A stretch of DNA of 64,000 bases, taken from positions 5,084,001 to 5,148,000 of the forward strand of contig OY751485.1 of the NCBI GenBank assembly GCA_963565915.1. Reading direction: 5' to 3'. This DNA comes from Entoloma clypeatum (taxonomy: Eukaryota > Basidiomycota > Agaricomycetes > Agaricales > Entolomataceae). Under the pieces are notes generated by a model. The model saw only the letters and a list, made by a program, of their open reading frames with translations, was not told the DNA's origin and searched no databases. Positions 35,961-45,320 of the stretch are shown here, one piece after another. Both the position numbers and the translations under genes were made by a program. How positions within the stretch are numbered: the first letter of the stretch is position 1; each line of letters opens with the position of its first letter.

Positions 35961-36676
35961 TGCTGGCCGGAAGTCGGTGACAGCGTTGCAAGGTTTTTTT
36001 GTTGTGTAAGGGCAGCGAGGGGGGGCCGGTGAAGAAGAGAGTGTGTCGGGAATTTCGCTTTAATGCACCCTTACTCAGGGAACAGTGGAATGAAGGAATG
36101 ACTGGCTCCGAGTCTCATGCTTGAAACACCAGGCGCAAACATGGCGGCGGATCGGCGCAACGCTTAGGATCTGGTGGTGTGAAATCGGTAGCGTGTGGTT
36201 TATTCCAGTCAATTGGCATCGCATCCAGCAGAAGAACTTGCGTGTTCTGGACATGACCGTGACATCTTGAAGTTTCGCCGGACCCGACGATCGAATCTTG
36301 ATGATCAACCTTTGATGCAAATTTGATGGATGATCTTGGGATGATCTACGGCCTTTTTATGTACGTCCCGGCCATGAACGCCGCCCCCGACCCCGGCGAC
36401 TCAGTCCTACTTCCTCATGGCGGCTGAGTCATTACCATTCTTCTGCTCTCCATCGCTGCTACTTAGCACATCAGACTCGGATGCCTCCCCTTACCACGAA
36501 TCGACAAACGAAGGGTTTTAAATTTGTGGGACTGCCCTGCTGTAGGCACCAGAATATAGATTGTTGAGTTCATAAAAACAGAAGACTAGCTTGATGAGAG
36601 ATTAGTACGGTCACAACGCGACGGGAGTGGAAATTTTCACATTGAAATACATGATATCATGTTGAAGGCTCGCACA
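35961..36676. other. Intergenic, no gene seen
   Basis: Promoter of the GH5 gene and 3' region of the sixth dual-BTB gene. No open frame with family features. Confidence 0.45.
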
Positions 36677-38147
36677 CTATGATTTCTTCAACTTCTTCTT
36701 GTCACTTTTCGCCTTCGATACCCCAAGCCCAGTGATTGGAGACTTTGGTTGGGCACCTTGAATGTCCAAGGCTCCGCTCGTGTGACCACCCATCTCAAGA
36801 CTGTTCTCAACGACGTCCGTCAGGACCTGCTCGAATCCACCTGCAGGAGAGATCTTCGTTCGAAATTTCTCCTTCACTCGGCAAAGGTAAGCGGTAATTT
36901 CCAATCCCAGCCTCTCCGCTTCCCCGACCGTGATATCATCTTGCCTCTTCACTAGATCCTTACAAGCAGCTTGAAACCAGTCAAAAACACCGCACGATCG
37001 CGCCAACAAAATACGATCGACTGTGTCTAGTTCCACTGTACTTTCCTTCAACCGGTCATTCCAAAGCTCTCCGAGCAATCTATCGCAGACGGAAGAAGCT
37101 GGGTTGTCGAACTTGTATCCGGGAATCTTGAATGCACTGATATACTGTCTTCGGGCTAATCGGGACAGTTCAAGGGCGGTTGACAATCCCAATGATTCGA
37201 AGTTATCGACAGAGAGAGGCTCATCGCGTGCGGCCAGGTCCCTGCACCCCGAGCGGACCCACTCAATGAGATTGTATTCTCGGCCGAAGACGATGCGCTC
37301 GGCGGGTGGGGATGGAGGAGGCAGGTTCTGCATAGCCATGTGGTGATATATCTCCTTTAGTCGCGAGTTTGAGAACGGATCCCCATTCATCTTGCGAAAG
37401 GTTTGTTTCGTTATTGTAGGACCTATCCTCATCGGAACTTGTGAATTTAGAGTCCCGAAGACGTATAAACTGAACTTACAAGGGGTAGAGAAGTTTTAAG
37501 AGTGCTTGAAAATCGGCTTTAAGCACACCGTCCAGTTTGATAGGATGGGCGTCAGATTCTGCACTTGTGTTCAGGATAGATTCGAAGATAGTGGACTTGA
37601 CAAAGGGATGCTTTGGTACCATAAACAAGCGATCTTCGATCTTACACATGTCGTTGGAAGATTGGCGTTTGGTCGAGAAAGATATACTCACTTGGAAGAC
37701 TGCCATGTTGAGATAATACATGGAGTCTGTTGTGGGCTCGATTTCCGCTTAGCTGGCTGAGGTCTATGGCAGGCGATCAAAGAGGGCGTTAAACTTTAGG
37801 ACGAAGCTTACAGAGGGAAAAGCTGCTGTAGAAGATCGTTCACCTCAAACTTGCACATATTTTTCAGGTCGCGGTGGGGGTCTGGTGCATTGAAAACGGA
37901 CGCGAAATACTCGGCGCTTTTGGTGAAATGGTCCTTTGCGAGCAGGAGTAGCCGACCGTCAACCTTGAGAAATTGAAGAACACGATCAAGAGAGAACATG
38001 ATCGGAGGGAAGCGAGCTGACCTGAATGATGATCGAATTGTCGAGCGTAGTAGTACTGAGATTAGACTGAACTTCGACATTGCGAATGCGAGCCGGAGAA
38101 ACCTCGTCTATGATGGGATCCAGTGGGAGTTCTATCGCAAGAGTCAT
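36677..38147 (-). pseudogene. Dual-BTB protein 6, frameshifted
   Basis: ATG 38147 follows an in-frame stop and gives MTLAIELPLDPIIDEVSPAR. BTB-a: DNSIIIQ, intron, VDGRLLLLAKDHFTKSAEYF, ending KFEVNDLLQQLFPL. BTB-b: MYYLNMAVFQ, intron, IEDRLFMVPKHPFVKSTIFE, ending VLKADFQALLKLLYPL. The linker helix begins normally (NLSQDEWGSVLKLATK). Compared with copy 3, 8 nt are then missing before the HMAMQNL segment, so the rest (IVFGREYNLIEWVRSGCRDL, ILLARSCGVFDWFQAACKDL and the basic C-terminus KSDKKKLKKS) is in another frame. The downstream part has no further stop. It may therefore be a young pseudogene, a truncated protein or a case rescued by alternative splicing. Confidence 0.7.
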
Positions 38148-38299
38148 GGTCCTCAGGACGTGGGGTTAGAGAGTGGTGAGGTTGTACTGAGTGGAAGGTT
38201 CATTGTCATTGCTTCAGGGAGGGATTGAGGAAGGCTGCGCCGGGCCGTGGGAGTAATTGAAAGTCCGCATCGTAGGACTCCTACCACTGCCAGCACAAA

Positions 38300-41077
38300 A
38301 TGGCAGTTCCAGGAAGACCCATGGCACCAGCACGTTCGTCGACGCGCCATCCACACATCGGTCAAAACAACAACCTCAACAACGACCACGACCACGACAT
38401 CCATGTCAACCCGACCCTCTTCCTCGATCCTATGCTCGGCACCCCGCTGGCTATGTACATCGAGAAGGATGTCCACGACAAGGACATTCTCGCTGATTTG
38501 ATATCGGTAAGTTGCGTCATGCTGTGGAGTTGCGAGAGTAGATCGGGTTGAGGACGTGCGAACTTCCCTTTTCCTGTCAATCTTCTTGAGTTTGCATTCA
38601 TAATGTTCACAATGTTCGTACCTTTTAGAAGTATGGAGGGACGGTCTCCCAAGGATACAGTGGGGTTACATATATTCTCGGTAAGTGTTATTTTCAATCT
38701 GTATACTCCACGAAAAGCCAACGTTCTACTTTCAGTGGATCCGTACAAATCGTCTGGTCAGAACTTATGGCGACAGTACGTTGGCAAGAAGACAAAGATC
38801 GTCCTTGACGCGCAATGGGTGCACGAATGCATCAAAACAGGCGAGCTGCAGACATTTCAAACCAACTGGGCAGGCTGCAAGGTCACAGGAAAAGAATCGT
38901 ATGTGCCACGCGTCCTAAACCACGCTGACGCCGCACTAAGAGCTCCTCAGGGCCTCTGGCACTCCTGAAATCCAGTCCCTCGCACCCAGCTCGAACAGAG
39001 GGTCAACTCCGCGTCGGCGCACAGGAAACAGCGCTGACCCCACCTCAAACCACGAAAACAACCCTCGCCACATAGCACTGGCCCCGCCCGCACCCACACT
39101 CCAGCATCCGATACAGCCACAAGGCATAACCCCCATGACCGTCAATTCCATCGCTGACGTCCACCACAACGGCTACTCATACCCTGTATACCCAGCAAGC
39201 ATGCACACAGGCCAACGGCCCCTGCAACCTGCACCGGCTCCCCCACAGACATGGCAGCAGTCCGTCGGAATCGCACCACAGCAGACCCACCTCGCGCCCC
39301 CGCCAATACCGTCACACCTGCTCCATCGCCCTCACGATGGGTGGAACGGGTATGAACATCCTGCTCATCCCCCAGATCCGATGGTGGGGCCGTCAAGTCT
39401 GCAATACGACTACAGGTACCGCGAAGAGCCCCCTGCTTGGGTGGGAGGCCCGGATTACTATGGATCCGTAAGGCGTTTTAGACCCATCTTGCGCGACCTA
39501 CCGCTGAGACAAGTTGTTTTGCATCACAGTATGACCAAACATACGCGGTACCTCCTTCTATGGAGGAGACCCCGCAGAACCCTGTTGCATCTCCTTCTCC
39601 GGAGGAGCAGAATGAGCAGAATGAGAAGCGGGGTCGCAAGCGGGCCCGTGCACAGGTGTGTTTTCGGTTGCGTCTACATTCTGACGCTGATTCACGGATG
39701 GTTCAGCCAACACCTGCTCCTTCGGCTGCGAGCTTGGTCCTCAACAAGAATCCGCCAGCTCGATCGCCATCACCTCCTTCGCGTGTCATAAAGAGCACAT
39801 ACGGCGGCAACCTGTTTACGTCTGATGATGTACTATACCTCAAGAGGTATATCGATTATTGCCAGGAGCAGGGTTTGGTCCTGAGGTAATCCTTTGAAGG
39901 ACTCATACTTCGAGGTCATCGTGGGCTGATCTTGTCCTACAGTCTCCGAGAAATATGTGAAAGGATTGCTGTCAAAGTGTGTTTCTCCTCCCTTCCCTTC
40001 CCCCGTGAAGACTGACCAACTCATTCTTCCCTCAGGCCCCTCATCACACGTAAGATCGTTTCCCATTCACACCAACCCGACACCTAACCACTTCAACCCC
40101 TCCCTAGGTTCTACTCCTGGCGCCGATATTGCAACAAACACCAAATCCGCCTCGGAGGCTACATCATGAACCTAGACCGGGGCGAGTCCCCAACAGACAT
40201 GGACGACGACCAGGATATCGAGGAAGAACCCAACATCAGTCTGCCGCCGCTAGGCCCCACCCCTCCCGTGATACCCCCACAGATCGACCCGAATCTGCCC
40301 AGAGACCGGTCGCCGACGCCGCCGAGGGCACTGTTCAGGAGCACGACGGGAAAGGGGGTAGCATTTACCAATGCGGATGTCACGTTTTTGGTGAGGTTTA
40401 TGGAGTATCGCAAGTGGGTGGTGGTGGTGTTGGTTTCATTGTCGAGATATACGCGACTGATTGTGTTTTTATTTTGCAAGGTCGCAGGGTCGGCTTGATA
40501 TGGTCACCTTTTGGAAGGAAGTCGCTACAAAAGTAAGGTTCTTGTTGGTCGTAGTACCCCCCCGTAACGCATGTTGATGACGCATATATCGATGACCTGC
40601 AGGCTCCCCACCACTCCCGTGCCTCGTGGATGAAATACTGGAGGAGGCACAAGCACGAGTTCGCCCGCGAGGACGACGACGACCCATTGCCGGAGCGCCC
40701 GGAGAAGAAGATGCGGTACAGCAAGGAGGACGATATCTTGCTTGCCAAGTACTTTTTTGAGAAGCCGGAGGGCACGTCGGATAAGGTGTTTCAGGCCTTT
40801 GGGCGGTCGGTGAGTCTTTTTTTTTCTTCTTCGTGCTTTTCGTAAGCTCTGTGTGAATGATTGACTGAACGGCCCTCTTCTTCCCTCAATTCTCTGTTGT
40901 CTATGTCTGCTTTCGTGCTTTCTTACGGAATCATGATTATATTAGTATCCTCATCATCCATGGAAAGGGTGGCAGGAACACCATAGGATACATAAAGCGA
41001 AGATTGATCACTTCATGCAGATGTTGGGTCGAGGAGAGAGTCTGGACGGGGAGGTGACGTTGAGTGTTCAGCAGTGA
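38300..41077 (+). CDS. RAP1: Rap1-like telomere protein: BRCT plus three Myb-like repeats
   Basis: Rap1 proteins are shelterin subunits at telomeres. Start ATG 38300. The BRCT domain spans exons 38300-38506, 38629-38680 and 38736 onward (MLGTPLAMYIEKDVHDKDIL, KYGGTVSQGYSGVTYILVDP, IVLDAQWVHECIKTGELQTF). A long Pro/His/Asn-rich linker follows from SASGTPEIQS to a basic KRGRKRARAQ. Myb-1: NLFTSDDVLYLKRYIDYCQE, LREICERIAVK, APHHTFYSWRRYCNKHQ. Myb-2: VAFTNADVTFLVRFMEYRKS, LDMVTFWKEVATK, APHHSRASWMKYWRRHKHE. Myb-3: RYSKEDDILLAKYFFEKPEG, FQAFGRS, YPHHPWKGWQEHHRIHK. An intron falls right before the PHH motif in all three, and the APHH exon of Myb-1 is 14 nt (40036-40049). No RCT domain is seen; the protein ends DGEVTLSVQQ. 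It is divergent from dual-BTB 6. Confidence 0.8.
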
Positions 41078-41202
41078 GAGGTACTCTGTCAGATCGGATT
41101 AGATTAGATTCTCGTTTACAATAGCCAGTGGGCTGGAATTTTGATCAACTCCTGTTTGATTTCCAACTTCTTGAGCTTTTTGTTGTTATCTTTCTGGGGA
41201 AA

Positions 41203-42869
41203 ATGTTGGATTATCTCACGCAGCAGCAGATCGACCAGGTTCGTTGTCGTGGTTTGCCTCGGATCCGCAAGCTGAGACTTGCTCCAGTTCCATCACGACG
41301 GGTGAGCGTGACAGTATCCCTCTCGCGGCGCTCAACACAAATGGAAGCGACATTTTTGAAGATATCTACTTGTACCAGGCTTCTTGAACCCAGAAGACAC
41401 GGATGCGCTTCTGGCACGTTCTAAGCAGCTTTTGGACGAGTTTAGCCTTGATGATCATCCGCTCGTGAGTTCCTTCTCTCGATTCCTTCCTCTCTTCACC
41501 CTTAATCTGAACCGCATATATAAGACGAAGTTCACGACTGGGGATGACAATCACGTTGGAGATGAATACTTTTTGACGTCGGGCGATAAGATGTGAGTTC
41601 CTTTTTGTCTGTATTGTGTTTTTTTTTTCTTTCTCAATGATATCATTGGGATTCTTGCCTCCCCTCCCCCCCTCTCCTCGCTTGTGGTATCATAGCCGAT
41701 ACTTTCTTGAAGAAGAAGCGATTGATAAGAGTGGGAAGCTGACGAGAGAGAAGAGCAAAGCTGTGAACAAGATTGGACATGGTGCGTTGTGCGTTTTTGT
41801 GGTATCTGCTGTGTTGTCAACTGATCCCGAAACTCTTCACGTCGTCTTTTTATTTTTATTTTTATTTTTATTGCAATCCAGGACTACACATGCTGGACCC
41901 GCTGTTTCGCAAAGTGACTTTGGAGAACGACCGGTTGAAGGCGCTGGTCCGCGATCTGAAATTCCATCACGATCCTGTGGGTGAGTCGCGATCGTGGCAG
42001 CAAACCAATGGGGTTGGTGGTGACGAACGCTGGTGCCCATCCGTGCACTTTGTATTTTAGCGCTCCAATCGATGGTGATAACAAAGCAGACGCATATAGG
42101 AGGGCAAGGCAAGTAAACGAGGATAAAGCTCGTTTGAATGCCCAGGGTAAAATTGACGTCTTTACAGTTCCTGAACATAACGACTCGTGCGCTTTCCATG
42201 TTTACCCCCGCTCTGGAAAGATATTGATCAATTGTGATCACTATATGCACGCGACAATCTAGGACATTCCTCGTAAGGACTCGGTCCACTTCTAATTCTC
42301 TCCACATCCCTAACGAGAACGACCCCTACAGCACACCGAACCCCCCACCGCACTGGGGTTTTGGATCGCATTGGAGAAATGTACTCCAGCGAACGGCGCT
42401 CTCTCGTTCCTGCCCGGATCACATTTGACGAGTCCGATAACGAAACGCTTCGTACGGGTCCCTGGAGGCGGCACAGGATTCGAACAGCTCGTTCCTGCCG
42501 AAGTCGAACCACGCAGGCCAGAGGGGAAGTATATCCTGGAAGCGTGCAATCCTGGTCAGGAATTACCCTCCCCTTTCGCATAGATGCGCGGCCCAGTCCC
42601 TGACTTTTTTTTTTGCATGGTTTTGCGATCCAGGCGACCTTGTATTGATTCACGGATCGGTCTTGCACAAGTCGGAACGCAATACGAGTCCGCATACGCG
42701 ATTTGCGTATACGTTCCATATGATCGATTCGCCCCCGCATGCGTTGTATGATAACAAGAATTGGTTGCAACCTACGCTGGAGATGCAGTTTCCAAAGGTG
42801 TTGGATGCTCCGAGTCCGAATCCCCTCGAACTCCCCGCGGCCTCGGAGACGGCGGTGGTGATGGCTTGA
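41203..42869 (+). CDS. Phytanoyl-CoA dioxygenase (PhyH) family oxygenase
   Basis: Non-haem Fe(II)/2-oxoglutarate oxygenase related to PHYHD1; substrate unknown. Start ATG 41203 (MLDYLTQQQIDQ). A 14-nt exon 2 (41288-41301) encodes FHHDG, then exon 3 from 41362 reads YLLVPGFLNPEDTDALLARS. It continues KQLLDEFSLDDHPLTKFTTG, DEYFLTSGDKIRYFLEEEAI, VNKIGHGLHMLDPLFRKVTL and SMVITKQTHIGGQVPEHNDS, where HND is the HxD iron motif. A 10-nt exon (42263-42272) supplies TFL, then HTEPPTALGFWIALEKCTPA and NGALSFLPGSHL. The distal iron His lies in LVLIHGSVLHKSERN and the 2-OG-binding Arg in SPHTRFAYTFHMI. One intron after IGGQ has a GCAAGT donor. Stop TGA at 42869. All active-site residues are present. Confidence 0.88.
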
Positions 42870-43486
42870 AGGGACTGATGCCATCTTGGACAACGGTAGT
42901 CTGTATGGGAGGAATCCAGTCTGAAAGTTCTCGGGGAGCGTCATTTTCCTTTATTACACCCCAAATACCTATCGGACGGCAGACCGCAGGCCGATGGTGT
43001 CATGCCACTGTGTTCAAGTTGTTCCGCCCATGGACTCGTAAGCATCTGTGGATGTTAATTGGACTGTCTGACATATGTCAGCTCTAGCAGCCAGTCTTCC
43101 TTCTAGTCATCGATTTTTGGTTCGCCCCTATCATCACTGTTTTGGGCGTGCATATAGCGCAATGCGGTGCTGGCCTCCTAATATACTTAGCGCAGATCCG
43201 AGCCAGCACCGCCGAAGCAAGTGAAATATTGCAAACGCGAGATTCAGACAACTTAAGGCTTAGTGCCATGTGAAAGGACTGATTGCTGAAGCACCGACTC
43301 TGTCTGTCTGCAATGGCTCCAATTGCCCTTTTTCAATCTCTTGCTCTGTATATCCTAAGGCCAGAAACCCTGGAGAAGTCACAACGCTGCTCCAATAATA
43401 AGCACATCAGGTCAAATCTATACAGTCATCTAATCCATGCTTCACTAGTAAAACTTTCCGAAGCTTCACTAGGCCGTGCGACAGAC
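42870..43486. other. Intergenic, no gene seen
   Basis: Between the PhyH gene and the F-box pseudogene. A short frame (43283-43582) is antisense to the pseudogene end and was not called. Confidence 0.45.
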
Positions 43487-45130
43487 CTAATCAAACATCA
43501 TGTCCGATATAACGTGTTTGACCAGATATCGCAGCTCGGCAAGGTCGTCTTCCCGCACGCCAAGACAATATGTGAAACTTAACTGATGCAGCAGGAGCCC
43601 GCGTTTGCGGCGCTCCCTCAAACATGTCTTGAAGGCCTTGATGTAACGCTCTCCGCCGTAGTCTTCATCGAAGTTTCGGCCCACGAATGTCACCCCCGTC
43701 CGAAAATTGAACTTTCGGACGGGGGTGAATTTCAGTCGGCCTGAAGCTTTCATCCCATCTTGAGATAGCTTTGGACGCGGAATGCCATATGAAAATGCTT
43801 CAAGGAAAGCCTGCCTGAGATCCTATTATCTCAATATTCAGTAGTTCTAGGGTCCCGAATACGTTCAACCAATCAGCGCCTGCTATGGCAAAGTTGAAGA
43901 CGCCCAGCGTTTTGAGATTCTGCATCGGGAGAGCTTGCAATCGGAGTCCAAATGTCTACAGGATGTTGATGTTTTACTTCAAAGGAAAGGGTAGGCAAGC
44001 CCGTGATAGCTGTTCTCCGAGGTTTTGCAGATGAAGTCCACACCTCAAGATGCGTGGTACGGAGAGTTAGTGCATACATGAGGCAGCTCTTGTCAACGAC
44101 GCAGGTGATCAGACTGCGCAAAAAGAGAAGGCAAAGTTGAAGGATTAACCTCCGCCGTGCGCAAGTGCGGTCCATACACACTGATGAGGGTAGTATTGGG
44201 ATAGGTGATGCTGGCGAAAAAAGCGACACTGCTTGGGAGATCTGCTGCGAGCCTTAGTTCGACCATACGAGGAAGACTTGAGAAGCAGGGAGAATGATAG
44301 GCTCAGCTGCCAGTGGAGCGAGCACCGATATAAGATGCGCGACCTCGAGACCAGGAATACCTGCCAGCACCGATAGAAGGCGGGTCGTCGAAATACGGTG
44401 TGAAGGCGAGAGGTTGTAAACTTTCAGATCAGTGAGCGCATGGAGCAGTCCGGGCTGCCAAGAAAAATTGCAGTTGTATAGGTCCAGATGTCGCAAGCAT
44501 TGTGACCCTGAGAACCCGTTTTCTGGGAGATCGATAGGGTCGACTTCACAAGATCTAATGGAAATCTTCAATGTGCTCAAAAGAAGAGCAGCACCACTGA
44601 GACTAGCCGCCGCCTCTCGGAAGAATGCTTGTGCCCAATCTCTGTCGGACTCGTCGATGCAGAATTCTCGGATGCGATGCAAGTTCTTCAATGTCTCCAT
44701 TAGTGTAGAGCACAGAGATGTGCTCGTTTGCGTAGGGGCTACGACAACCGTCAATGACCATTTTGGAGCGCTTCAGCATCTCAATCGCCCAACGATGATA
44801 TACGACCAGTATCCGGCTCCACAGGTTCGGGCAGTCCAATGCGATGCGACGCCAGTGCGAACAGACATGCGCTACGTGAGTCCAATAAAACGGAAGATTG
44901 TTTGGGAGGAATTCGAAGATCGTGCAGAGGACCTCAGGAGGAAGACTTGACATGTCATTTAATGAGTTGTGTCGAGTTTTCCATGCTAGGAGAGTCACTT
45001 CTGCTGTCTAGATTTCATGTTGTATACGAGCATATGCAGCCTCCTTACCCGTAGAAAGGCTGAAGGCGGATGAGCCACAGGAGTCGTCGATATCTGTAAG
45101 TGTTCGCTCATGAGCGTGAAAACGTTCAAG
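43487..45130 (-). pseudogene. F-box/LRR-like protein pseudogene
   Basis: Broken paralogue of the intact gene at 45321-47003. The N-terminal block DIDDSCGSSAFSLSTGKEAA is followed by a TAG where the intact copy has Glu (QQEIE). The F-box then reads LAWKTRHNSLNDMSSLPPEV and VCSHWRRIALDCPNLWSRI. A frameshift near 44740 moves the continuation (METLKNLHRIREF, LRHLDLYNCNFSWQPGLLHA) to another frame. That frame ends at 44254, and the C-terminal block (LKTCLRERRKRG-like, YLVKHV) resumes near 43753-43487. At least one nonsense change and two frame breaks are visible. A palindrome inserted near 43710 adds more divergence. Confidence 0.75.
43691..43727. repeat. Perfect 15-bp inverted repeat, 7-nt loop
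   Basis: CACCCCCGTCCGAAA, loop ATTGAAC, TTTCGGACGGGGGTG. It lies within the F-box pseudogene at a place where the intact paralogue has no such palindrome. Confidence 0.9.
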
Positions 45131-45320
45131 TTGAGCGCGGGTTTTGGACACGCACTCTTCATGCCCTCCTCGATGCGAATCGTCATTCACCTTCACTTTG
45201 TGCAGTTCTTGGTGGTTTCGGTTATGACTCGGACGCGTGACGTCTCAGATCTCAGGAGTCACAATTTCAATCATACTTGGTTTCTAATCCTCTTCGCTGG
45301 AAAGACATTCATCCTCATCC

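Noticed and set aside
41847..41874. TTTTTA microsatellite
   Set aside because: Ordinary pyrimidine-rich tract within a PhyH intron; no special role supported.
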